This document shows, one piece after another, positions 1-6,966 of a stretch of DNA of 23,323 bases. This DNA comes from SVQP01 sp045594705. GTDB taxonomy: Bacteria > Bacillota > Clostridia > Oscillospirales > CAG-272. Both the position numbers and the translations under genes were made by a program. The stretch covers positions 1 to 23,323 of the forward strand of contig JAZNZB010000046.1 in assembly GCA_045594705.1 (NCBI GenBank), given 5' to 3'. Below the pieces are notes generated by a model, which was not told the DNA's origin, ran no database searches, and saw nothing but the letters and a program-made list of their open reading frames with translations. How positions within the stretch are numbered: position 1 is the first letter of the stretch; each line of letters begins with the position of its first letter.

Positions 1-3
1 CCG

Positions 4-25
4 CGACCTTTTTGAAAAAAGGTCG
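4..25. repeat. Short inverted repeat downstream of the nuclease gene
   Basis: A 10-bp perfect inverted repeat (CGACCTTTTT, two-base loop, AAAAAGGTCG) lies about 90 bp beyond the stop of the minus-strand nuclease gene. It could act as a weak transcription end for that operon, but no separate U-run follows on the minus strand. It may also be a dispersed intergenic palindrome. Just beside it, the 14-mer AAACTTTCATCCTG occurs twice in direct orientation, at 31-44 and 75-88. Confidence 0.5.
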
Positions 26-116
26 ATCAAAAACTTTCATCCTGTGGAGGTGGCCCGCTTGGGTGACGACGATCAAACTTTCATCCTGCATTCTGCATTT
101 GATGCTGCAAGCAGCG

Positions 117-1211
117 TCAATGGCACGTTCCGCACAGCTTATAGCCCTGTGCCAGCAGCGCGTCCAGCTCCTCCTGCGTACCCGTAAACTCCTGCTTGTT
201 CTTCTCTGCCATCTGCGCAACGCCCGAGCAATCCGGCTTATGCACGCGCTTGGAGCTTGTATTCAGCACCAGATGCAACAGCCCGTCGTCCGGCTGTGTG
301 GTCTCTTCACCCGGCGTGGTAGGGCCGCCGTCTGCTTCCAGATAGCTCTCGCCCGTAGCGTAATCGATCACAATGCCCGGCTGCACGTTATACATGTAAA
401 TGCAAAAAGCAATGCCCTCGCCCTCGTCCTCCACAGACCAAGCCTCCATGACAGCACCGCTTGCAACCAGGTTGTCACCCTCAAATACGGGCGTGACGCG
501 GTACATGACGTGATTGTTCGTTTCCTTGATATAGTCCGCGATCATGTTCTCAAACGGGATCATGGCCTCGTTGAAATACCGCGTGCCCGTGATCAGATTG
601 CGCTCGTTGGCGTCCTCGCCCGTGATCTGCCATCCGATCAGATGGCAGCGATTATACAGGTTGCCGCCATTGACAATGCTGTACTGCGCCTGCACCCAGC
701 CCGTGGGCTTGACGCTGCTGATGCTGCCGCGGTCGGCCGTGGGCATCAGATCCTTGCCGCAGCACGCAATGACCGCCGTGCATCTGCCAAGCGCGTCCAG
801 TTCTCCATAAGTCTCGTACGACTCGGTCACAAGCTCGCTTGCGCTGAAGTAAGGCATGCCATCGTTGAGCGTGACGTATTCGCTGCCGCTGTACGCGGGG
901 ATATTCGAAAGATCGATCGTAGCCTCGGGCTCGGTTGTCTGTTCCTCACTCGACTGCTCTGTCTCCGTCTCTGTTTTGGTTTCTGTTTCTGTCTCTTCTT
1001 GCGTCGTTTGCTCGCTTGACGGCTCGGTCTCTTCTTGTGTGGTATCCGCAACCGTGGTCTGCTCTGCGGGTGCGGTCGTGTCCGCAGCGGTAGACTCCAT
1101 ACCCGTTCCCTGCCCGTCGCATGCGGAAATGCACAGAATCAACGCAAGCAGCAGCGCAGCCAAGGCGCGCGTCAGCGTTCTTTTTTCAAACAGCTTTTTG
1201 AAATCAAACAT
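117..1211 (-). CDS. Secreted DNA/RNA non-specific endonuclease lipoprotein (NucA/EndA type)
   Basis: A 364-residue lipoprotein predicted to cut nucleic acids outside the cell. Residues 1-30 form a signal peptide ending in the lipobox I-S-A-C with the lipidated cysteine at 31. Residues 38-98 are a Thr/Glu-rich linker that would hold the enzyme off the membrane. Residues about 105-290 match the EndA/DNA-entry nuclease fold: NRCHLIGWQ carries the catalytic His190, and NLITGTRYFN at 205-214 is the usual second motif. The C-terminal 50 residues (His324, Cys328, Cys360, Cys363) resemble the small Ada-like metal-binding tail found on many such nucleases. The ATG is preceded by AAGGAG and lies 3 bp after the stop of the upstream gene, so the two are co-transcribed. 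Likely roles are nutrient scavenging, biofilm DNA degradation or DNA uptake; the sequence does not decide between them. The nuclease assignment is firm; the metal-binding tail is inferred. Confidence 0.88.
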   Translation of the reverse strand: MFDFKKLFEKRTLTRALAALLLALILCISACDGQGTGMESTAADTTAPAEQTTVADTTQEETEPSSEQTTQEETETETKTETETEQSSEEQTTEPEATIDLSNIPAYSGSEYVTLNDGMPYFSASELVTESYETYGELDALGRCTAVIACCGKDLMPTADRGSISSVKPTGWVQAQYSIVNGGNLYNRCHLIGWQITGEDANERNLITGTRYFNEAMIPFENMIADYIKETNNHVMYRVTPVFEGDNLVASGAVMEAWSVEDEGEGIAFCIYMYNVQPGIVIDYATGESYLEADGGPTTPGEETTQPDDGLLHLVLNTSSKRVHKPDCSGVAQMAEKNKQEFTGTQEELDALLAQGYKLCGTCH

Positions 1212-1214
1212 AAC

Positions 1215-1619
1215 TTACTCCTTCATATAAATTTCCTCGGTGATGCACTCGTGCGAATATCCCGCAAAATCCTCGCTGCTTTTTTGCACAAAGCCAAGCG
1301 CGGATAAGTCAACCGTGAATTTGCGGTCACTCGGATACAGCCTGTTCCAGCGGTACAGATAGATCTTTTCCGCACTTTCCACGAAAATCTCACCGTCCTC
1401 GGCAAAATAGTAATCTCCTTCTGCCGCGTCCGCCCAGGGCGTGTCCGACACGCAAAGCGGTGCACCGTCCTCAAATTGGCGCGCGGTATAGGGCGTGACC
1501 CACAGCTTTGCGCCGTTGGCAATCTCTAAAAGGCGCGCGCGCAGCACCCTGTCCTGACTTTGCCTGCGGCGGTTGAACATCATGCCGCCCGCGTCGTCAA
1601 TACATATGATCAGATTCAT
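1215..1619 (-). CDS. Conserved clostridial protein of unknown function
   Basis: A 134-residue cytoplasmic protein without a recognised catalytic motif. The start is set at the ATG (1619) because GGAGG lies 7 bp upstream of it. The in-frame GTG at 1625 is only one base from that Shine-Dalgarno and is unlikely. The N-terminus (MNLIICIDDAGGMMFNRRRQ) contains a CIDD-x-GGMxFNxRRQSxDR signature that I recall from small proteins common in clostridia. Some database entries call such proteins ribonuclease Z, but no metallo-beta-lactamase HxHxDH motif is present, so that name should not be used. It is the first gene of a two-gene operon with the extracellular nuclease, which may point to a linked role. 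Confidence 0.8.
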   Translation of the reverse strand: MNLIICIDDAGGMMFNRRRQSQDRVLRARLLEIANGAKLWVTPYTARQFEDGAPLCVSDTPWADAAEGDYYFAEDGEIFVESAEKIYLYRWNRLYPSDRKFTVDLSALGFVQKSSEDFAGYSHECITEEIYMKE

Positions 1620-1650
1620 GCGCACACCTCCATTCTGTCACATTCACCTC

Positions 1651-1700
1651 CGTAGGGGCGAACTGTGTTCGCCCGCGGGCGACCGCAGGTCGCCCCTACG
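1651..1700. repeat. GTAGGGG-type double-hairpin palindromic repeat
   Basis: Perfect 11-bp terminal inverted repeats (CGTAGGGGCGA at 1651-1661 and its complement at 1690-1700) enclose two adjacent hairpins, GGGCGAA/TTCGCCC and GGGCGACC/GGTCGCCC. The 50-bp unit could extrude as a cruciform. It lies in the 5' leader predicted for the minus-strand nuclease operon, between its promoter and first gene. Related units recur at 10769-10885, 14174-14207 and 20325-20335. Confidence 0.8.
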
Positions 1701-1713
1701 ATGTTTCACCACC

Positions 1714-1742
1714 ATTTTACCATAAAATTTGCCGCCGCGCAA
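1714..1742 (-). promoter_or_regulatory. Predicted sigma-A promoter of the nuclease operon
   Basis: On the minus strand TTGCGC (1742-1737), a 17-bp spacer and TAAAAT (1719-1714) preceded by TGG (extended -10). It is back to back with the rightward promoter at 1761-1789. The -35 matches only four of six consensus bases. Confidence 0.5.
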
Positions 1743-1760
1743 GACGTACGGCAAAAATTC

Positions 1761-1789
1761 TTGCCAAGCAAGGTGGGCTGTGGTATAAT
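1761..1789 (+). promoter_or_regulatory. Predicted sigma-A promoter of the NTP pyrophosphohydrolase gene
   Basis: TTGCCA (1761-1766), a 17-bp spacer and TATAAT (1784-1789) with an extended -10 TGG. It is followed by GGAGG and the ATG at 1816. Confidence 0.8.
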
Positions 1790-1815
1790 AAAAGAAAACG
1801 CTTACGGAGGCCTTT

Positions 1816-2124
1816 ATGATATACAACAAGCTGGTGCGCGACCGCATTCCCGAAATCATCCGCGCCAAGGGCGGAGAATGTACCACGCGCATCCTCTCGG
1901 ATGAGGAATACAAGGACGCTTTGGACAAAAAGCTTGGCGAGGAGCTTGCGGAATACCTTGACTCGCACGATCCAGAGGAGCTGGCAGACCTTCTCGAGGT
2001 CATTTACGCCTGCGCTGCATTGCAAGACCTCTCCCCTGCCGACCTTGAACAAATCCGCGCCGACAAGGCCGAAAAGCGCGGCGGATTTGGGGATAAAATT
2101 TTTTTGATTGAGAGCAAGGGTTGA
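1816..2124 (+). CDS. MazG/HisE-like nucleoside triphosphate pyrophosphohydrolase
   Basis: A 102-residue cytoplasmic all-alpha protein. The opening NKLVRDRIPEII is the signature of the small house-cleaning pyrophosphohydrolases often mislabelled phosphoribosyl-ATP pyrophosphohydrolase. Metal ligands of the family are visible: the E-E-x-x-E motif at residues 42-46 (GEELAEYL), then Asp58 and Glu61 in the second helix (ELADLLEVIYA). The closing KAEKRGGFGDKIFL is also typical. The protein probably hydrolyses non-canonical or surplus NTPs/dNTPs to the monophosphate and PPi. No histidine biosynthesis genes are nearby, which argues against HisE. The gene stands alone: it has its own promoter, and a foldback element follows its stop. 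Confidence 0.85.
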   Translation: MIYNKLVRDRIPEIIRAKGGECTTRILSDEEYKDALDKKLGEELAEYLDSHDPEELADLLEVIYACAALQDLSPADLEQIRADKAEKRGGFGDKIFLIESKG

Positions 2125-2155
2125 CACTCATATAAGACGTGAAAGAGCGTCCGCA

Positions 2156-2396
2156 TGATGCATCTCATCCACCGCAATCGCTTCTCTCTTTTTGGCTCTT
2201 GCCTCGCAAAAATTCGCTCCGCTGCGGTCCCCCTTCCCCCGCGGGGAAGGCTCAAAATGGCTACCCCGAAGCGAATACCCGAAAAAGACAGAAGCGCAAG
2301 ACAAAGCCTTCTCCGCTGGAGAAGGGGGACCGCAGCGGAAGCAGAAACGAGCAGCGCGAGTTTCGATGACGCGGTTGCGGTGGATGAGATTCATCA
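2156..2396. repeat. 241-bp foldback (MITE-like) element
   Basis: Terminal inverted repeats of 26 bp (2156-2181 against 2371-2396, 24 of 26 paired) enclose a second, perfect 19-bp inverted repeat (2218-2236 against 2321-2339, core CCGCTGCGGTCCCCCTTC). Each inner arm also carries its own small hairpin (CCTTCCCC/GGGGAAGG and CTTCTCC/GGAGAAG). The element can fold over most of its length and encodes no protein. It fills most of the gap between the pyrophosphohydrolase and sigma genes (2125-2527). I see nothing else there beyond an A/T-rich leader at about 2420-2480. Confidence 0.75.
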
Positions 2397-2527
2397 TACC
2401 ACCGCTCTGACGCATCATAAGATTTCAGAAAAAAATAAAAACCAAAAAATTTCCCAACCCTACCTCACCTTTTTCATTTTCCCCGACTATCAGGACGAAA
2501 GCATTGATCAAAGCTTTGGAGAAAGAT

Positions 2528-4159
2528 ATGAAAAAACAAGAATTGCTGAATATGATCGACGAATCTCTGCTGGACAAGCTGTACGGCTACTGCTATCCGC
2601 GTACCCGCGACAGCTACGCTGCACAGGAGCTTTGCTCGGATATCGTATACGCCTTGGTTAAGGCAGCGAATACAGACGGTGAGATCGACCAGCCCTACGC
2701 CTTTATCTGGCGCGTGGCGCGCAACGTGTACGCCGATTACTGCCAAAAGCGCAGCCAATCCGACGCGTACGGCTACGTAGGCGACCCCGACGACGCGCTT
2801 GCAAGCGTTGCCTTGGACGATGCGGATGCGGGCGACGCGCTCATGGAGCTTTTGCCCGACGTCTACCGTCGCATTGCCTATCTGACCCGCGCTTACCGAG
2901 AGGTCATGATCGCCTTTTACTTGGACGGCAAGCCGGTAGCACAAATTGCCACCGAGCAGGGCGTGCGCGAGGACACCGTCCGCCAACGACTCTATTCGGC
3001 AAGAAAGAAACTGAAAGAAGAGGTAGAAACTATGACACAAACGAATAAACCCGTCGCCCTTGGCCATATCGACTACTATATCGTTGGAACAGGCAATCCG
3101 TGGTGGGGCGATCCTCGCGAAGGCTTTTATGACCGTGACCTTTCCCAGCACGTACTGCACCTTTGCCATCGCTCCCCCAAAACCGCATCCGAAATCGCTG
3201 CCGAGCTGAACGTCCCCACGCTGTACATTGAGCAGGAACTTGAAATCCTGACCCGCGGCAGAAACGGTCAATATGGACTGCTCCGCCGCTTGGACAATGG
3301 CAGATATGCTATCAACTTCGTGCTGTTGGAAAAGCAGACAATCGAAAAGGCCATTGCTCTTTATGAAGCACAGCTGCCCATGGTTGCCGACGTGATCGCC
3401 AAGTTCATCGAGCAGCACAAGGACGAATATCTCGCATTCCCCTACTTGAACAAAGAGGTAGATCTCAACCTCATCCTGTGGCAGCAGATCTTCTGGATGA
3501 GCAGTGCGCTTGAAGAGCAGGTCACAGGTATTTTGGAAACCAAGTATTTTGCCGACACCGTCACGCCTGATCGCCCCTTCACCGTATATGGCTTTGAAAG
3601 CATCGGCAGACACTTCGGCTGCGGCATGGACGGTACCGCTGCACAAGAGATTTGCGGCTACAGCAACGTCCATATGACCAACATTTACATCTCGCGCATT
3701 CAGAAGCATTTCCACTGCGGCCACAACATTTCGCAGGATCCCATGCTGCTTATGACCATTCGCGCCATCGATGGTTTGGCAGTGGACACCCTTAGCGAAG
3801 ACGAAAAGGAGATCGCAGCAAAGGCCATCGAGCAGGGGCTTTTGTTCAGAGAGGGCGACACGCTCTACACCAAGATTCTGGTCAATGACAAAAAGGATGA
3901 CAGCCGCCTTTACAGCGTAACCACCAAACTGGAAAACGGCTACTTTGACGAGACTGCCGAGTCGATTGCAAAAGAGCTCTCGGCGCTGATCAAAGGTGCA
4001 CTTCCCGATTACCTGATCGGTGAGTGGCGTTATGCCAACCGCTTAGCAGGTCTGCCCATGGTGGATGCATTGGTCGAGGCGCTGATTGAGCGCGGCATGC
4101 TCACCCCGCCCGCAGACGGCATCGGTGCCGAGGGCTGCTGGATGGAAGTGGATAAGTAA
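2528..4159 (+). CDS. Sigma-70 family protein with long C-terminal extension
   Basis: A 543-residue protein. Residues 1-75 look like sigma region 2 (ELCSDIVYALVKAA, then PYAFIWRVARNVYADYCQKR). Residues about 115-165 are sigma region 4 with a helix-turn-helix (GKPVAQIATEQGVREDTVRQRLYSARKKL). From about residue 175 onward there are some 365 residues with no membrane segment or signal peptide. These include a winged-helix-like stretch (KTASEIAAELNVPTLYIEQELEIL) and a Cys/His-containing middle (FGCGMDG, HFHCGHN). The start is set at ATG 2528, with GGAG six bases upstream; the in-frame TTG at 2504 is less likely. Ordinary ECF sigmas are about 180 residues, so the tail probably is a fused sensor or partner-binding domain. 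It is likely cytoplasmic, since no transmembrane anti-sigma gene adjoins it. The target regulon is unknown. Confidence 0.8.
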   Translation: MKKQELLNMIDESLLDKLYGYCYPRTRDSYAAQELCSDIVYALVKAANTDGEIDQPYAFIWRVARNVYADYCQKRSQSDAYGYVGDPDDALASVALDDADAGDALMELLPDVYRRIAYLTRAYREVMIAFYLDGKPVAQIATEQGVREDTVRQRLYSARKKLKEEVETMTQTNKPVALGHIDYYIVGTGNPWWGDPREGFYDRDLSQHVLHLCHRSPKTASEIAAELNVPTLYIEQELEILTRGRNGQYGLLRRLDNGRYAINFVLLEKQTIEKAIALYEAQLPMVADVIAKFIEQHKDEYLAFPYLNKEVDLNLILWQQIFWMSSALEEQVTGILETKYFADTVTPDRPFTVYGFESIGRHFGCGMDGTAAQEICGYSNVHMTNIYISRIQKHFHCGHNISQDPMLLMTIRAIDGLAVDTLSEDEKEIAAKAIEQGLLFREGDTLYTKILVNDKKDDSRLYSVTTKLENGYFDETAESIAKELSALIKGALPDYLIGEWRYANRLAGLPMVDALVEALIERGMLTPPADGIGAEGCWMEVDK

Positions 4160-4184
4160 ATCAAACACACATAAACACCGAAGG

Positions 4185-4215
4185 CCCCGCAAGCGTTTGC
4201 TTGCGGGGCTGTGTT
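4185..4215. terminator. Stem-loop between convergent sigma and radC genes
   Basis: Inverted repeat CCCCGCAAGC (4185-4194), loop GTTT, GCTTGCGGGG (4199-4208), followed on the plus strand by a short T-containing tail. It lies 25 bp after the sigma stop and can serve both converging genes, although the U-tract is poor in either direction. Confidence 0.65.
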
Positions 4216-4336
4216 TTGCACTTAATTATGCATTTGCGGGACGTCGAGGGCGCCGTCCCCTGCAATCGGTGTTTTTGCAACGGACGAGTAATCCCTCACG
4301 ATTCACACGTTGCATTTTGCATTTTGCACTTAATTA
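4214..4336. repeat. Direct repeat TTTTGCACTTAATTA flanking a palindromic unit
   Basis: The 15-mer TTTTGCACTTAATTA occurs at 4214-4228 and again at 4322-4336, the second copy overlapping the radC stop codon. Between them lie a GGGACG/CGTCCC hairpin (about 4238-4258), which read on the minus strand has the form GCAGGGGACGG, similar to the GTAGGGG repeats, and an array TTGCATTTTGCATTTTGCAC. The 108-bp spacing of the copies suggests insertion of the intervening unit between duplicated target sequence, but this is inference. Confidence 0.6.
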
Positions 4337-5116
4337 AATCCCAAGCAACTCGGAAAGCTCTCTCTTCCCCGTTTCCATATTGGCGTAGAAACGGTCGTAG
4401 AAGGTGTCGATATCCTCTCCCGTGGGCGAGGAGCGCAGCATGCTGCTGTGCTTTTGTACAAGCGGGATGCAGCAGCCGCCGCCAAACAGCAAATGCTCCA
4501 GCATCACAACACCTACCAGCTTCATCGCTTGCTCCATTTTAGAGGTAAAATCCCTATCCTCTGCGGTGGCAATGGCAAAACCGTCCGGATGGTTATGTGC
4601 AATGACTACCGAGGATGCGTTTTTGAGCAGTGAGCGTCTTACAATGCTGCCCGCGATCGGATATGCCTCATTGATCGAGCCCTCGCATGCTATGTAAAAG
4701 TCGATCACACGCATGCCGTTATCCAACGCCAGAACGTATACGCGCTCCACGTCCACGCCCACGTAATAGGGCTCAATGAATCCGCGCGCTTGGTTAAACG
4801 ATCCGATTTTGGGCGTCTCGGGCCTTTGCTCAATGGCAGCGCGACGTAAAAGATCCCCCGTCAAGCTCAGCAGCATAGCACTCTTGGGGCCAATTCCTTC
4901 AGAAAGCTGAAGCGCGTTGATATCCGCACTCATGACACCGATCAGGCCGCGATTGTCCTCCAGCAGTCGGTGCGCGGTATCGTTGGTATCTCCCTGCGGG
5001 ATCGAATAATACAGCAGCATCTCCAAAAGCTCGTGTGTGGCAAAGCCGTCGGGCCCCTGCATCAAGTATCTTTGGCGCATGCGTTCTCTGTGGTTGGCGT
5101 GTACGTTCTTTTCCAT
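4334..5116 (-). CDS. radC: RadC family JAB/MPN-domain protein
   Basis: A 260-residue cytoplasmic protein. The N-terminal part (residues about 20-90) has the helix-hairpin-helix typical of the family (LSEGIGPKSAMLLSL). The C-terminal JAMM domain shows H174-N-H176-P-D-G with Asp187 as the third metal ligand. The common Ser of HNHPSG...S is replaced by Asp and Thr in the matching places, so the site is variant but complete for metal binding. A tail of about 35 residues beyond the domain is longer than in the usual 225-residue RadC. The start at 5116 has AAGGGGA upstream and lies just after a consensus promoter; the longer reading from 5206 would begin upstream of that promoter. The historical DNA-repair role of RadC is doubtful; the family is best described as a putative metalloprotease or nucleic-acid-associated protein of uncertain function. 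Confidence 0.88.
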   Translation of the reverse strand: MEKNVHANHRERMRQRYLMQGPDGFATHELLEMLLYYSIPQGDTNDTAHRLLEDNRGLIGVMSADINALQLSEGIGPKSAMLLSLTGDLLRRAAIEQRPETPKIGSFNQARGFIEPYYVGVDVERVYVLALDNGMRVIDFYIACEGSINEAYPIAGSIVRRSLLKNASSVVIAHNHPDGFAIATAEDRDFTSKMEQAMKLVGVVMLEHLLFGGGCCIPLVQKHSSMLRSSPTGEDIDTFYDRFYANMETGKRELSELLGI

Positions 5117-5144
5117 ATACGTTCCCCTTTTGCAATTTTCCTCC

Positions 5145-5173
5145 ATTATATCGGAAAGCCTCACACTTTGCAA
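5145..5173 (-). promoter_or_regulatory. Predicted sigma-A promoter of radC
   Basis: On the minus strand TTGCAA (5173-5168), a 17-bp spacer and TATAAT (5150-5145). It supports the radC start at 5116 and is divergent from the two-component system promoter at 5200-5228. Confidence 0.75.
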
Positions 5174-5199
5174 GAGTTTTTTGCATTTCTTGCCCGCAG

Positions 5200-5228
5200 T
5201 TGACAATTTTTCTCATCTGTTATATAAT
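5200..5228 (+). promoter_or_regulatory. Predicted sigma-A promoter of the two-component system
   Basis: A perfect consensus: TTGACA (5200-5205), a 17-bp spacer and TATAAT (5223-5228). AAAGGAG and the ATG at 5261 follow. Such a strong promoter suggests constitutive expression of the regulator and kinase. Confidence 0.9.
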
Positions 5229-5260
5229 AAAGGCAATCAAAACGGCAAAGGAGACGACCC

Positions 5261-5932
5261 ATGACAAAGATCTTACTGGTAGAGGATGACAAGACCATTG
5301 TGGCGACCTTGAGCGAATTTCTCGCTCGCGAAGGGTTTGCGGTCAAGAGCGCAAACGGACAAAGCGCAGCCCTTGCCCTGTTGGACAGTGAGTCCTTTGA
5401 CCTTGCCTTGCTGGACATCTCTCTTGCCGACGGCAACGGCTTTTCGCTCTGCTCGGCCATCAAGGCCAACTGGAAGCTGCCTGTCATCTTTCTGACCGCC
5501 TCGGGCGACGAATACAGCACGGTTGCCGGCTTTGACCTGGGGGCTGACGACTATATTCCCAAGCCCTTCCGTCCGCGTGAGCTGGTCTCGCGCATCAAAA
5601 ACGTATTGCGCCGCACGGGCGGTGCTGCGGGCAGCCTTATCACGATTGGCAACGTGCAGGTGGATACGGTCAAGGGCGTGGCCACCAAGGACGGGCAGGA
5701 TCTTTTTCTCTCGGCACTGGAATACCGCTTGCTTTTGGTCTTTCTCAACCATCGCGGCGCGGTGCTGACCCGCACGCAGCTGTTGGAATCCATTTGGGAT
5801 ATTGCGGGCGAGTTTGTCAACGACAACACGCTGACCGTTTATATCAAGCGTCTGCGCGAAAAGATCGAGGACGACCCGCAAACCCCCACCATCATTCTGA
5901 CCGTGCGCGGTCTTGGCTACAAGGTGATTTGA
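5261..5932 (+). CDS. OmpR/PhoB-family response regulator
   Basis: A 223-residue cytoplasmic DNA-binding regulator. The receiver domain (1-115) has the acidic pocket Glu8-Asp9-Asp10, phospho-acceptor Asp52 (ALLDISLADGNG), Thr79 and Lys101 (GADDYIPKPF). Residues about 130-223 are a winged-helix effector (SALEYRLLLVF, then DNTLTVYIKRLREKIEDDP and VRGLGYKV). Its stop is one base before the kinase start, so the pair is co-translated. The downstream ABC transporter, separated by a repeat-rich gap, is the most likely target; direct GTCAC repeats at its promoter support this. The sequence resembles regulators of the BceR/GraR class, but the inducing signal cannot be read from it. Confidence 0.93.
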   Translation: MTKILLVEDDKTIVATLSEFLAREGFAVKSANGQSAALALLDSESFDLALLDISLADGNGFSLCSAIKANWKLPVIFLTASGDEYSTVAGFDLGADDYIPKPFRPRELVSRIKNVLRRTGGAAGSLITIGNVQVDTVKGVATKDGQDLFLSALEYRLLLVFLNHRGAVLTRTQLLESIWDIAGEFVNDNTLTVYIKRLREKIEDDPQTPTIILTVRGLGYKVI

Positions 5933-5933
5933 C

Positions 5934-6935
5934 ATGAAGTTATTCAGAAACCCCGAAACCAGGAGACTTTTGATCATCCTTGGCGTCATTTGCACCTGCG
6001 CCACCGTGGGTGCATTTGTCTGGAACGCAGGCTTTGGCATCTTTACGCTTGCGCTCTGCCTTGTGCTGATCACCGTCTTTCTCATCTTTACCCACAACCG
6101 CTACAAGCGTCTGGCCGCACTTTCCGACACGGTCAACCGCATTTTGCACGGTGACAATTCTCTTTCATTCGACGGATATGACGAGGGCGAGCTGGGTGTT
6201 TTGCAAAGCGAGCTTTACAAAATGACGATACGCCTGCGCGAGCAGCAGCAGGCCTTGCTTGACGACAAGATCTTTCTTGCCGATTCGATTGCGGACATCT
6301 CGCATCAGATCCGCACGCCGCTGACCTCGATCAATCTGATCGTCTCGCTCTTGGATGACCCCGATCTGCCCGAGCAGACGCGCGAGCAGCACATGCGCGA
6401 GCTTTACGTGCTGCTTGGCCGCATTGACTGGCTGATCACCGCTCTGCTCAAGATCTCCAAGCTGGACGCGGGTACGGCTCCCCTGTCTGCACAAGAAATG
6501 CCGCTGCAGGCACTGATCGATCGCGCTGCAGCCCCCCTGCAGGTTCCCACCGAGCTGCGCGGACAGCAGCTCTGCCTGCGCGCCCGGGGGCAGGTCACCT
6601 GTGATCCCGCCTGGACGGCCGAGGCACTTGGCAATATTATCAAAAACTGCATGGAGCATACCCCCGAGGGTGGCCGCATTCTGGTGGACGCCAAGGAAAC
6701 CGCGCTTTACTCCGAGATCACGGTCACGGACAGCGGTTGCGGGATTGACGAGGGGGATCTTCCCCATCTGTTTGAACGCTTTTATAAAGGAAAGCATTCG
6801 TCCGACGCGGGCTTTGGTATCGGCCTGGCACTTGCGCGCACCATCGTCACCGCGCAAAACGGCACGCTCAAGGCGCAAAACGCCCCCGAGGGCGGCGCGC
6901 AATTCATTATGCGATTTTATAAAGGTACGATTTAA
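5934..6935 (+). CDS. Intramembrane-sensing histidine kinase
   Basis: A 333-residue membrane kinase. Two transmembrane helices (about 12-30 and 34-52) are joined by only about four residues, so there is almost no extracellular domain. This is the architecture of BceS/LiaS-type kinases, which sense through the membrane or an associated transporter. The DHp domain carries His124 (ADISHQIRTPLTS). The ATPase domain has an N-box (LGNIIKNCMEHT, Asn234/Asn238), a G1 box (DSGCGI, 266-271), an F box (LFERFYK, 279-285) and a G2 box (GFGIGLA, 293-299). It phosphorylates the regulator encoded one base upstream. Together with the following ABC transporter it probably forms a peptide- or envelope-stress-sensing module; the ligand is unknown. 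Confidence 0.92.
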   Translation: MKLFRNPETRRLLIILGVICTCATVGAFVWNAGFGIFTLALCLVLITVFLIFTHNRYKRLAALSDTVNRILHGDNSLSFDGYDEGELGVLQSELYKMTIRLREQQQALLDDKIFLADSIADISHQIRTPLTSINLIVSLLDDPDLPEQTREQHMRELYVLLGRIDWLITALLKISKLDAGTAPLSAQEMPLQALIDRAAAPLQVPTELRGQQLCLRARGQVTCDPAWTAEALGNIIKNCMEHTPEGGRILVDAKETALYSEITVTDSGCGIDEGDLPHLFERFYKGKHSSDAGFGIGLALARTIVTAQNGTLKAQNAPEGGAQFIMRFYKGTI

Positions 6936-6966
6936 TGCAGTATCATCTTTGTTTTTTACTTAATGG

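Noticed and set aside
1215..1619. Ribonuclease Z name for the small protein
   Set aside because: The metallo-beta-lactamase HxHxDH motif is absent and the protein is far too short.
2128..2418. Small frames on both strands in the 2.1-2.4 kb gap
   Set aside because: All fall in the foldback repeat; both strands are open because the sequence is self-complementary.
2474..3724. A 416-codon minus-strand open frame opposite the sigma gene
   Set aside because: The sense strand has sigma regions 2 and 4 and a good ribosome binding site; the antisense frame has neither motif nor start signal.
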